A DNA stretch of 24,884 nucleotides, from assembly GCA_910586865.1 (NCBI GenBank), contig CAJUIY010000029.1, forward strand, positions 1 to 24,884, written 5' to 3'. Both the position numbers and the translations under genes were made by a program. This document shows positions 14,703 through 23,307 of this stretch, piece after piece. Numbering within the stretch: the first letter of the stretch is position 1; each line of letters starts with the position of its first letter. The stretch comes from an uncultured Bacilli bacterium. GTDB taxonomy: Bacteria; Bacillota_I; Bacilli_A; RF39; UBA660. Under the pieces are notes generated by a model that saw only the letters and a list, made by a program, of their open reading frames with translations, was not told where the DNA came from and made no database searches.

Positions 14703-17700
14703 TTAATCCATAAATTGATCTTCTAATCGATCTAAAGGCTCTTCATCTGCAAACTCTTCCGCTAAATCATAAGCTATTTTTGAGTATCTTTTACTTCCAG
14801 TTCCAGCTGGAATTAGTTTACCGATAATAACATTTTCTTTTAATCCTTCTAGATTATCTACTTTTCCTTTTATCGCAGCATCTGTTAAGATTCTCGTTGT
14901 CTCTTGGAAAGATGCAGCGGATAAGAAAGAATCGGTTTCAAGAGAAGCTTTGGTAATACCAAGTAATACTGGTTTTCCTAAAGCTGGCTTCTTACCATTA
15001 ATGATTGCCTCTTTATTTCCATCCGTAAATTCTTTAAAGTTAACTAAAGAACCTGGTAAGAATCTGGTATTTCCTGATTCTACAATACGTATTTTAGAAA
15101 TCATTCTTCTAGCAATGACTTCAATATGTTTATCAGAAATATCAACACCTTGAGAACGATAGGTATTTTGTACTTCTTTTAGTATATACTGTTGTGTTGT
15201 AATTGGATCAGTAACGGCAAGTAACTCTTTTGGACTAATGGCTCCTTCTGTTAATTTCTCACCACAAGTTACTTCGTCTCCCTTTTCTACACATAACTTT
15301 GAACCATAATTAGTAACATGTTCTTTGGTCTCAAGATTATTAGTAATACTAATCTTATATTTGCCATGATCTTCTTTAATTTTTGTAATTTTACCATCAA
15401 TTTCAGCGATAGTTGCTTTTCCTTTTGGATTACGTGCTTCGAATAATTCTTGTACACGTGGAAGACCCTGAGTGATATCTTCTCCACCTGCAACACCACC
15501 AGTATGGAACGTACGCATAGTAAGCTGTGTTCCTGGTTCACCAATCGATTGTGCAGCCATAACTCCAACAGCTTCCCCAATTTCTACTAAATTACCTGTC
15601 GCTAAGTTTCTACCATAACATTTTTGACATAACCCATTCGCAGTACCACAAGTAAGAATGGTACGTATTTCTACTGAAGTAATACCAGCATCAATAATTT
15701 TATCTGCAATGGATTCGGTAATCATTTCTAATCTTTCTGCTAATACTTGTTTCGTCTCTGGATGTACAATTTTCTTATTGGCAAAACGTCCCACAATACG
15801 ATCTCTTAAACTTTCAATCGTTGCTCCTGTTTTTTCATTTAGGAATGCCTCAACAACAACACCTTGATCTGTTCCACAATCTTCTTCTCGAATAATCATA
15901 TCTTGAGACACATCTACTAAACGTCTTGTTAAGTATCCTGAATCTGCTGTTTTTAATGCAGTATCTGCACTACCTTTTCTAGCTCCATGAGTAGATAAGA
16001 AGAATTCTGCTACGGATAATCCTTCCTTAAAGTTCGAAAGAACTGGAATTTCTACAGATTCTCCTGATGGTTTTGCCATGATACCACGCATACCTGCAAG
16101 TTGTGTAAAGTTAGAAATATTACCACGTGCTTTGGAATGCATCATCATAAATATCGGATTATCAATATCACTATTAGAAATCTCTTCTAATTCCGCTTGA
16201 ACTTTATCTTTTGCCAAATTCCATGTTTCAATTACTTTAGTAAATCTTTCATCATCTGTAATTAAACCACGTTTATATTGCTTGTTAATCTTATCCACAA
16301 TTTTTTGGCTTTCTGATACAATCGTATCCTTGTTTCTACTAGTTTCTACATCAGCCATACTAACCGTAATACCTGCGATAGTAGAATAATAGAATCCTAA
16401 GTCTTTTAATTTATCAAGCATCTCTGAAGTTTCTGTCGTTTTATAACGTTTAAATACTTGGGCGATAATTTTTTCAAGTGTGCCTTTCGCAAATGGTTTT
16501 ACAAGTGGCATATTTTCAATTTCTTCTTTAATATTCTTTCCTTTTTCAATAAAGTATTTATTTGGAGTAATACTTTGAATATTAGAATCAGATGGTTCAT
16601 TAACAAAAGCAAAGGAATCTGGAAGTACTTCATTAAATTTAATCTTTCCTACAGTAGTAACTAAATATTTACCTTTTTGCTCATCGGTAAATAATTTATG
16701 TTTAAAAGAATCTACAGGCAAAGCAATACGAGTATGTAATGTTACCTCTCTTCTTTCATAGGCCATTAAAGCTTCATTTTCATTCTTAAATACTCTTCCT
16801 TCTCCTTCTTCACCAGCTTTTTCCATGGTAATATAATAGTTACCAATAACCATATCTTGTGAAGGCGTAACAATAGGATCTCCACTCTTTGGATGTAAAA
16901 TATTGTTAGAACCTAACATTAATAATCTAGCCTCTGCTTGAGCTTCTTCCGAAAGTGGTACATGTACGGCCATTTGATCTCCATCAAAGTCTGCATTAAA
17001 TGCTGGACAAACCAATGGATGAAGACGAATTGCCTTTCCACCAACTAATACTGGTTCAAATGCTTGAATACCAAGTCTATGTAAAGTAGGTGCACGATTT
17101 AATAACACTGGATGTTCTTTAATCACCTCTTCTACAATATCCCAAACAACTGGATCTTGATTTTCAATTAATCTTTTTGCTGCCTTAATATTATGAGCAA
17201 TATCTTTTGATACTAGACCATTAATAACATGTGGCTTAAATAGTTCTAATGCCATTTCTTTTGGAATGCCACATTGATACATTTTTAAGTTTGGTCCAAC
17301 AACGATAACAGAACGACCAGAATAGTCCACACGTTTTCCTAATAAATTTTGACGGAAACGTCCTTGTTTTCCCTTTAACATACTAGAAAGTGACTTTAGA
17401 GGACGATTTCCAGCACCAGTAACACTTCTTCCACGTCTACCGTTATCAAATAAGGCATCTACTGCTTCTTGTAACATACGTTTTTCATTTTGAATAATGA
17501 TTCCTGGAGCTCCTAAATCAATTAATTTCTTCAAACGATTATTACGATTAATAACACGTCTATATAAATCATTTAAGTCACTCGTTGCAAAACGGCCACC
17601 ATCTAATTGAATCATTGGACGTAAATCAGGAGGGATAACTGGAATAGCATCTAAAATCATCCACTCAGGTTTTTGTCCTGATTCATAGAAAGCATCTAAT

Positions 17701-18335
17701 ACATCTAAGCGTTTTAATAAACGAGTTCTTTTTTGACCTTGTGCATTTTCTAACTCTTCTGTAATCTCATCTATATCTTTTTTCAAATCCACTTTTTTTA
17801 ATAATTCTTTGATGGCCTCAGCACCCATACCAACTTTGAATCCTGTACCATATTTTTCATAATAAGCACGATATTCTTTCTCTGATAAGGTTTGTTTATT
17901 TTCTAGTGGTGCATTCCCTTTATCTATGACAACATAACTAACAAAGTATAAAACTTCTTCTAAGTCTCTTGGACTCATGTCAAGTACTAGTCCCATACGA
18001 GATGGTACACCTTTAAAGAACCAGATATGAGAAACAGGAGAGGCTAATTCAATATGTCCCATACGTTCGCGACGAACTTTACTTTTTGTTACTTCAACAC
18101 CACATCGATCACAAACAATATTCTTATAACGTACTCTTTTATACTTCCCACAAGCACATTCGAAATCTTTGGTTGGTCCGAAAATCTTTTCACAATATAA
18201 TCCATCACGTTCTGGTTTTAAGGTACGATAATTTATTGTCTCTGGTTTTTTTACTTCTCCATAAGACCATTCACGAATTTTATCAGAAGAAGCAATTCCA
18301 ATTTTTAATGCTTCAAACTTATTTACTTCTATCAT
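14703..18335 (-). CDS. rpoC: RNA polymerase subunit beta'
   Basis: Beta' forms, with beta, the catalytic core of RNA polymerase. The 1210-aa protein is full length for Bacillota. Visible features: the N-terminal zinc site (Cys60, Cys62, Cys75, Cys78), the active-site magnesium loop NADFDGDQMAVHVP around residue 445, the bridge and trigger helix region (MAKPSGESVEIPVLSNFKEG; GARKGSADTALKTADSGYLTRRLVDVSQD), the second zinc cysteines in CGTANGLCQKCYG, and VGVMAAQSIGEPGTQLTMRTFH. The start ATG overlaps the rpoB stop (TAATG), so beta and beta' are translationally coupled. A terminator follows. Confidence 0.99.
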   Translation of the reverse strand: MIEVNKFEALKIGIASSDKIREWSYGEVKKPETINYRTLKPERDGLYCEKIFGPTKDFECACGKYKRVRYKNIVCDRCGVEVTKSKVRRERMGHIELASPVSHIWFFKGVPSRMGLVLDMSPRDLEEVLYFVSYVVIDKGNAPLENKQTLSEKEYRAYYEKYGTGFKVGMGAEAIKELLKKVDLKKDIDEITEELENAQGQKRTRLLKRLDVLDAFYESGQKPEWMILDAIPVIPPDLRPMIQLDGGRFATSDLNDLYRRVINRNNRLKKLIDLGAPGIIIQNEKRMLQEAVDALFDNGRRGRSVTGAGNRPLKSLSSMLKGKQGRFRQNLLGKRVDYSGRSVIVVGPNLKMYQCGIPKEMALELFKPHVINGLVSKDIAHNIKAAKRLIENQDPVVWDIVEEVIKEHPVLLNRAPTLHRLGIQAFEPVLVGGKAIRLHPLVCPAFNADFDGDQMAVHVPLSEEAQAEARLLMLGSNNILHPKSGDPIVTPSQDMVIGNYYITMEKAGEEGEGRVFKNENEALMAYERREVTLHTRIALPVDSFKHKLFTDEQKGKYLVTTVGKIKFNEVLPDSFAFVNEPSDSNIQSITPNKYFIEKGKNIKEEIENMPLVKPFAKGTLEKIIAQVFKRYKTTETSEMLDKLKDLGFYYSTIAGITVSMADVETSRNKDTIVSESQKIVDKINKQYKRGLITDDERFTKVIETWNLAKDKVQAELEEISNSDIDNPIFMMMHSKARGNISNFTQLAGMRGIMAKPSGESVEIPVLSNFKEGLSVAEFFLSTHGARKGSADTALKTADSGYLTRRLVDVSQDMIIREEDCGTDQGVVVEAFLNEKTGATIESLRDRIVGRFANKKIVHPETKQVLAERLEMITESIADKIIDAGITSVEIRTILTCGTANGLCQKCYGRNLATGNLVEIGEAVGVMAAQSIGEPGTQLTMRTFHTGGVAGGEDITQGLPRVQELFEARNPKGKATIAEIDGKITKIKEDHGKYKISITNNLETKEHVTNYGSKLCVEKGDEVTCGEKLTEGAISPKELLAVTDPITTQQYILKEVQNTYRSQGVDISDKHIEVIARRMISKIRIVESGNTRFLPGSLVNFKEFTDGNKEAIINGKKPALGKPVLLGITKASLETDSFLSAASFQETTRILTDAAIKGKVDNLEGLKENVIIGKLIPAGTGSKRYSKIAYDLAEEFADEEPLDRLEDQFMD

Positions 18336-21300
18336 TAAAGATCAGCTCCTTCCGTTTCTTCTTCCTCATCTTCTTCAGTCTCTTCTAAGTCTTCATCCTC
18401 TTCTTTATCTGCTAAGCTATTATTCTCCATTGAAATAACAGATGGGCTATCATAATCTAAACTAGAATTGGTAACCTCTTGTTCTTCCTCATCTTCTATT
18501 TCTTTTAACTGTAAATTTTCTCCCTTATCATTGATAATAGAAATGTCTAGACCCAAAGCTTGGAATTCTTTCATCAATACTCTAAAAGATTCTGGAATAC
18601 CAGCTTCATCTATTTGTTGTCCCTTTACAATAGATTCATAAACCTTTACACGTCCAATAACATCATCTGATTTCACTGTCATCATCTCTTGTAAAGTATG
18701 TGCTGCACCATATGCATATAGTGCCCAAACTTCCATCTCACCAAATCTTTGTCCACCAAATTGAGCTTTACCTCCAAGTGGTTGCTGTGTAACTAAAGAG
18801 TATGGTCCTGTAGAACGTGCATGTAATTTATCATCTACCATATGATGTAGTTTAATCATATACATCACACCAACGGCAATACGGTTATCAAATGGTTCCC
18901 CTGTTCTACCATCATATAGAATCGTTTTTCCGTCTTTGTCCATTCCAGCTTCTTCCATCATGGCTTCAATATCTTCAATATGAGCTCCATCGAATACTGG
19001 AGTTGCAACATGTACCCCTAATTTTTTAGCTGCCATTCCCATGTGTAATTCCAAAATTTGTCCTAAGTTCATACGAGATGGAACACCTTGTGGATTTAAC
19101 ATAATATCAACTGGAGTACCATCTGGTAAATATGGCATATCTTCTTCTGGAAGAATAAGTGAAATAACACCCTTATTTCCATGACGACCTGACATCTTAT
19201 CTCCCACTTGAATCTTACGCTTTTGAATAATATAAACACGAATTACTTTAGAAACCCCTGCTGGTAACTCATCATTATCCTTGCGAGAGTAAATCTTAAT
19301 ATCATGAACAATACCATCCCCACCATGTGGCACACGTAGAGAAGTATCTCTAACTTCACGAGTTTTTTCTCCAAAAATAGCATGAAGTAATTTTTCTTCT
19401 GAGGTAAGTTCTGCCATTCCCTTTGGTGTTACTTTACCAACTAGGATATCCCCTTCTTTTACTTCGGTACCAATAGTAATAATACCATTTTCATCCAAAT
19501 TCTTTCTAGCTTCTTCACTAACATTTGGAATATCACGTGTAATTTCCTCTGGTCCTAGTTTCGTTTCTCTACATTGCATTTCATAATCTTCTAAGTGTAG
19601 AGAGGTTAATTTATCGTCTTTTACTAAATTTTCATTTAAGATAACAGCATCTTCATAGTTATACCCATTAAAGGTCATGAAAGCTACTACCATATTTTTA
19701 CCTAATGCTAATTCACCTTTATCTGTAGAGTTACCGTCTGCAATAATCGTTTCATTCGCAACTACTTTATCTCCCACTTTTACAATTGGTCTTTGATGAT
19801 TACAAATACCTGCATTCGCAAGTTCAAAATTGGATAATTGATAAGTATCTTTTCCATCCTTTGTTTTTACTACAATCTTTTTAGCATCTACATATTCAAC
19901 AATTCCACTATTTTCTGCTACTACACAAACTCCAGAATCCTTTGCTGCGATATGTTCCACACCAGTTCCAATAAATGGAGTTTCTGTCTTAATTAAAGGC
20001 ATTGCTTGACGTTGCATGTTAGCACCCATTAAGGCACGTGTTGCATCGTCATGTTCCAAGAATGGAATACAACTGGTCGTTACAGAAACAACTTGTTGAG
20101 GTGATACATCAATATAATCTACTTGTTCTGGTTTCGCTAAAATATTTTCTCCACGAAGTCTTGCATTTACTTGTTTATCAATAATTACATTATTTTCATC
20201 GGTTGCCACGGTAGATTGTGAAATTACATATTCTGCTTCTTCATCTGCCGTTAGATATTCAACCGTATCTGTAATTTTACAATCAACTACTTTACGATAT
20301 GGTGTCATAATAAATCCATATTCATCTACTTTTGCATAACTAGCAAGAGATGTAATAAGTCCGATATTTGGTCCTTCTGGTGATTCAATTGGACATATTC
20401 TACCATAATGAGATGTGTTAACGTCACGAACTTCTACACCTGCTCTATCACGAGATAATCCACCTGGTCCTAAAGCAGATAAACGACGTTTATTCGTAAG
20501 TTCTGCAATTGGATTTGTTTGATCCATAAACTGTGATAATTGAGAAGAGCCAAAAAACTCTTTCATCGCAGCTGTTACTGGTCTAATATTAATTAATGTT
20601 TTTGGAGTAATTTCGTCCATCTCTTGAGTTGTCATTCTTTCACGAATCACTCTTTCCATTCTAGATACACCAATTCTAAATTGGTTTTGTAATAACTCTC
20701 CTACTTGACGAATACGTCTATTACCTAAGTGGTCAATCTCATCAAAATTACCTACACCATGTAAAAGGTTTAGATAATAAGAAATAGAAGCATAAACATC
20801 CGAAATCGTTAAACGTTTTTCATCAATTGTTTGATCATTACCAATGACAATAATTTTTTTCTTTTTATCTTCCGGATCCACAATCTTAATTTTTTGTATT
20901 TTATTAAAGGTATCTAATTCCTCATTAATCTTAACTTCACAAACTCCATAACCATCTGTAAAAATCTGTTTATTATCTTCCAATATGGCTTTCGTAAATA
21001 TAGTACCTTTTTCTAAAACTACTTTATTATCTATTACGATATCTTCTGCTAAAGTTTGTCCAACTAATCGATCTACTACATTTAGCTTACGATTAAATTT
21101 ATAACGTCCAACACGAGCTAAATCATATCGAAACTCGTCAAAGAATCTAGTAATAATTTGGTTCTTTGATGAGTCAAGTGTTGCAGGTTCTCCTGGTCTT
21201 AACTTTTCATAGATTTCAATTAGAGCTTCATCTGTATTTTTTGTAGAATCTTTTGCAATTGTATTTTTTAAATATTCATCTTCCCCAAATACACTAAGGA

Positions 21301-21919
21301 TTTCCTCATCTGTTGATAATCCAAATGCTCTAAGTAAAGTCGTAAGTGTTACTTTTCTAGTACGATCAATTCTAACATATAAAACATCTCTCGCATCAGT
21401 TTCAAACTCTAACCATGTTCCACGTGTTGGAATCACTTGTGAAGTAATTAATTCACGTCCATTTTTATCAATTTCACGATTAAAATAAACACTAGGAGAG
21501 CGAACTAATTGGGAAACAATAACTCGCTCTGCTCCATTAATAATAAAGGTTCCACTGCCTGTCATAATAGGCATGTCTCCCATAAATATCTCTTGTTCTT
21601 TTACTTCACCAGTTTCATGATTAAATAAACGAACTTGCACTTTTAGTGGTGCAGAATAAGTAGATTCTCTATCTTTGCTTTCCTTAATCGAAAATCTTGG
21701 TTCTTCGAAATGATATTCTCCGAATTCAAGCGAGAAAGTTCCAGAGAAATCTTCTACTGGAAATAAATCTTCAAATACCTCTTTTATCCCTTCATTAAGA
21801 AACCATTCATATGGTTTTTTCTGAATTTCTAATAAGTCCTTTAATTCATATGTATTTCTTATTTTTGAGTAATTTCTTCTTTCATGGTGGTCACCACATT
21901 TTACTATTTTATAAGCCAC
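18335..21919 (-). CDS. rpoB: RNA polymerase subunit beta
   Basis: Beta is the second large catalytic subunit of RNA polymerase. I place the start at GTG 21917-21919: it aligns with the start of Bacillus RpoB (VAYKIVKCGDHHERRNYSKI with [20 protein letters not shown]) and GGGGTG lies six bases upstream. The frame is open for another 33 codons upstream, including an ATG at 21937 without a good ribosome binding site. The product is 1194 aa, with SSQLSQFMDQTNP, GLSRDRAGVEVRDVN, ESPEGPNIGLI, GYNYEDAVILNE and KMSGRHGNKGV. The rifampicin region reads AELTNKRRLSALG, so residue 476 is Asn instead of His (codon AAT at 20492-20494). The last 50 residues are a very acidic tail. A second promoter may lie between this gene and the methyltransferase. 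Confidence 0.98.
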   Translation of the reverse strand: MAYKIVKCGDHHERRNYSKIRNTYELKDLLEIQKKPYEWFLNEGIKEVFEDLFPVEDFSGTFSLEFGEYHFEEPRFSIKESKDRESTYSAPLKVQVRLFNHETGEVKEQEIFMGDMPIMTGSGTFIINGAERVIVSQLVRSPSVYFNREIDKNGRELITSQVIPTRGTWLEFETDARDVLYVRIDRTRKVTLTTLLRAFGLSTDEEILSVFGEDEYLKNTIAKDSTKNTDEALIEIYEKLRPGEPATLDSSKNQIITRFFDEFRYDLARVGRYKFNRKLNVVDRLVGQTLAEDIVIDNKVVLEKGTIFTKAILEDNKQIFTDGYGVCEVKINEELDTFNKIQKIKIVDPEDKKKKIIVIGNDQTIDEKRLTISDVYASISYYLNLLHGVGNFDEIDHLGNRRIRQVGELLQNQFRIGVSRMERVIRERMTTQEMDEITPKTLINIRPVTAAMKEFFGSSQLSQFMDQTNPIAELTNKRRLSALGPGGLSRDRAGVEVRDVNTSHYGRICPIESPEGPNIGLITSLASYAKVDEYGFIMTPYRKVVDCKITDTVEYLTADEEAEYVISQSTVATDENNVIIDKQVNARLRGENILAKPEQVDYIDVSPQQVVSVTTSCIPFLEHDDATRALMGANMQRQAMPLIKTETPFIGTGVEHIAAKDSGVCVVAENSGIVEYVDAKKIVVKTKDGKDTYQLSNFELANAGICNHQRPIVKVGDKVVANETIIADGNSTDKGELALGKNMVVAFMTFNGYNYEDAVILNENLVKDDKLTSLHLEDYEMQCRETKLGPEEITRDIPNVSEEARKNLDENGIITIGTEVKEGDILVGKVTPKGMAELTSEEKLLHAIFGEKTREVRDTSLRVPHGGDGIVHDIKIYSRKDNDELPAGVSKVIRVYIIQKRKIQVGDKMSGRHGNKGVISLILPEEDMPYLPDGTPVDIMLNPQGVPSRMNLGQILELHMGMAAKKLGVHVATPVFDGAHIEDIEAMMEEAGMDKDGKTILYDGRTGEPFDNRIAVGVMYMIKLHHMVDDKLHARSTGPYSLVTQQPLGGKAQFGGQRFGEMEVWALYAYGAAHTLQEMMTVKSDDVIGRVKVYESIVKGQQIDEAGIPESFRVLMKEFQALGLDISIINDKGENLQLKEIEDEEEQEVTNSSLDYDSPSVISMENNSLADKEEDEDLEETEEDEEEETEGADL

Positions 21920-21983
21920 ATTTTTCACCCCAAACATTTCATTTTTAAAGAACAAAATCGTATTAAAAATAACACGTTTCCAA

Positions 21984-22018
21984 TTTATATTATTATCACA
22001 AAATTTGAAACAAGTCAA
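21984..22018 (-). promoter_or_regulatory. Probable rpoB-proximal promoter
   Basis: TTGACT at 22013-22018 directly after the methyltransferase stop, followed after 17 bp by TAATAA (21990-21995) and then TATAAA (21984-21989). About 65 bp of leader precede the chosen GTG start. The -10 is imperfect. Confidence 0.45.
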
Positions 22019-22019
22019 C

Positions 22020-22604
22020 CTAAAAGGTACATTTTAATACAAAAAATCCTTTCTTCTTTACTAGTATTTCTACATTATATATTTTTTCTAAGTCGAAGAT
22101 TAGCGATTTAGCACCTTGTTCTTTTCTTATTACTAAAAATAGCTTTCCATCTTCTAGTAAATGTTTTTTTGCATTCATTACGATATCATAGACAATATCT
22201 TTACCAGCACGAATTGGAGGATTGGTAATAATGGTATTATATTTTTCTGTTACTCTACTATAGCAGTTACTCTCAAATACTTTTATATTGGTACAATGAT
22301 TTTCTTTTATATTACGTTCACATAAATGAAGAGCACGTAAATTAACATCAATCATATCCACATCAACAGATAAAACCTTGTTTACTATTATTCCTATTAC
22401 TCCATAGCCACAACCCATATCTAAGACCTTTGCTCCAACTTCCTCAAGCGGGATGGATTCAAGAAGAAGTCTACTGCCAAAATCTAGTCCGTCCTTTGAA
22501 AAAACACCATTATCCGTAAGAAGTTCAAAGTGTTTATTCAGAATGTCAAACTTTATTTTTCTTACCCGACTTGGTAGTTTTTCATTCGTAAAATATTGTC
22601 CCAT
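22020..22604 (-). CDS. RsmC-like class I methyltransferase (YbxB family)
   Basis: A SAM-dependent methyltransferase of the group that modifies guanine in 16S rRNA (RsmC in E. coli) or remains uncharacterised (YbxB in Bacillus). The 194-aa product shows TDNGVFSKDGLDFGSRLLLE at 30-49, the SAM loop DMGCGYGVIG at 62-71, and the N-methyltransferase motif NPPIRAGK at 128-135. I chose the ATG at 22602-22604 because GGGGAG lies five bases upstream and the protein then aligns with YbxB. An upstream GTG at 22647-22649 with AAGGAG 11 bases before it would add 15 residues. It directly precedes rpoB as in Bacillus subtilis, but the rplJ-rplL genes expected before it are absent. Confidence 0.9.
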   Translation of the reverse strand: MGQYFTNEKLPSRVRKIKFDILNKHFELLTDNGVFSKDGLDFGSRLLLESIPLEEVGAKVLDMGCGYGVIGIIVNKVLSVDVDMIDVNLRALHLCERNIKENHCTNIKVFESNCYSRVTEKYNTIITNPPIRAGKDIVYDIVMNAKKHLLEDGKLFLVIRKEQGAKSLIFDLEKIYNVEILVKKKGFFVLKCTF

Positions 22605-22675
22605 AGTATCTCCCCAATACAAAAACAAAAAGACAACCATACGCTTCACTATACAGTTATCTCCTTTCGAAACAT

Positions 22676-22704
22676 ATAATATACTATTTTTTTTTTAATG
22701 TCAA
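22676..22704 (-). promoter_or_regulatory. Promoter for the methyltransferase-rpoB-rpoC operon
   Basis: TTGACA at 22699-22704 and TATTAT at 22676-22681, 17 bp apart with an A-tract spacer, only nine bases after the stop of the last WXG100 gene. Confidence 0.75.
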
Positions 22705-22712
22705 TATTTTTT

Positions 22713-22979
22713 TTACTTAGAACCTATTTTTTTAGCCTTTGCATTTAATTTATTATTAAATGTTTGTAATTTTACTAAATAAGCATCTAAATTATTGATA
22801 TTTTTAGAAGCATTATTATACCAATTATTTGCTGCTTTTCCTCCATACCAACCTTTAGCATTTAGTTCTGAGATATTATTTGCTAATTGTCCAACTTTCG
22901 TTTGTATAGAATTTATTTTGTTTGTAATTGTCTTACAACTACTAATTATACTTGATTTTTTTAATCCTGAACCTGCCAT
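22713..22979 (-). CDS. WXG100-family protein, paralogue 1
   Basis: WXG100 (ESAT-6-like) proteins form helical hairpins that dimerise and leave the cell through type VII secretion systems. The 88-aa product has the right length, two predicted helices, and the WYG turn (Trp44-Tyr45-Gly46) in the centre. I see no C-terminal YxxxD/E export motif. It is a paralogue of the next upstream gene, sharing an FKKS/LKKS start, N-A-K/N-WYGG and the second-helix NxWY pattern. It starts at ATG after AAGGAGGAATTAAATT. It is the last gene of a four-gene operon. The pair could form a heterodimer. No secretion ATPase lies in the window. Confidence 0.85.
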   Translation of the reverse strand: MAGSGLKKSSIISSCKTITNKINSIQTKVGQLANNISELNAKGWYGGKAANNWYNNASKNINNLDAYLVKLQTFNNKLNAKAKKIGSK

Positions 22980-23010
22980 AATTTAATTCCTCCTTTATAT
23001 CAATTACTTA

Positions 23011-23292
23011 TTAGTATTCATCTGATGCAGATGATACCTTATTAATTTTAGCCATAAGCTCAGTATTAGCAATATTTATAGCATTAATAACATTTACAGT
23101 ACTTGTAAAAGATGCACTAGCCTTTTTATACCATGCATTAGCATTTTCTCCACCATACCATGCATTAGCATTCATTGACTCTATTTGTTCTTTCAATCGT
23201 TTAACACTATTATTTAAAGTTTGCATAGTACTATTATTACTATTTAATACTGATTTAGCTAAAGACTTTTTAAAACCTCCATTAACTGCCAT
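23011..23292 (-). CDS. WXG100-family protein, paralogue 2
   Basis: The 93-aa product has the WXG100 layout: helix 1 (about 8-42), the turn Trp45-Tyr46-Gly47 in NANAWYGGENANAWY, and helix 2 to about residue 86. It ends in SSASDEY, without a clear YxxxD/E motif. It is closely similar in plan to the 88-aa protein downstream, 31 bp away, and probably arose with it by duplication. Its ribosome binding site, AAAGGAGGAATTA, is nearly the same as those of its two neighbours. Assignment to the family is firm; partner and function are inferred. Confidence 0.87.
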   Translation of the reverse strand: MAVNGGFKKSLAKSVLNSNNSTMQTLNNSVKRLKEQIESMNANAWYGGENANAWYKKASASFTSTVNVINAINIANTELMAKINKVSSASDEY

Positions 23293-23307
23293 AATCTAAT
23301 TCCTCCT

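Noticed and set aside
18335..18500. Acidic C-terminal tail of RpoB as a special feature
   Set aside because: Acidic, variable tails at this end of RpoB are usual in Bacillota. Overall length is normal.
21920..22018. N-terminal extension of rpoB (33 more codons upstream)
   Set aside because: It does not match RpoB proteins, contains the probable promoter, and lacks a ribosome binding site. The GTG at 21917-21919 aligns with known starts.
22605..22649. 15-residue extension of the methyltransferase from a GTG
   Set aside because: A better spaced GGGGAG precedes the ATG at 22602-22604, and that start matches the family. The upstream AAGGAG is 11 bases from the GTG, so the longer form is not fully excluded.
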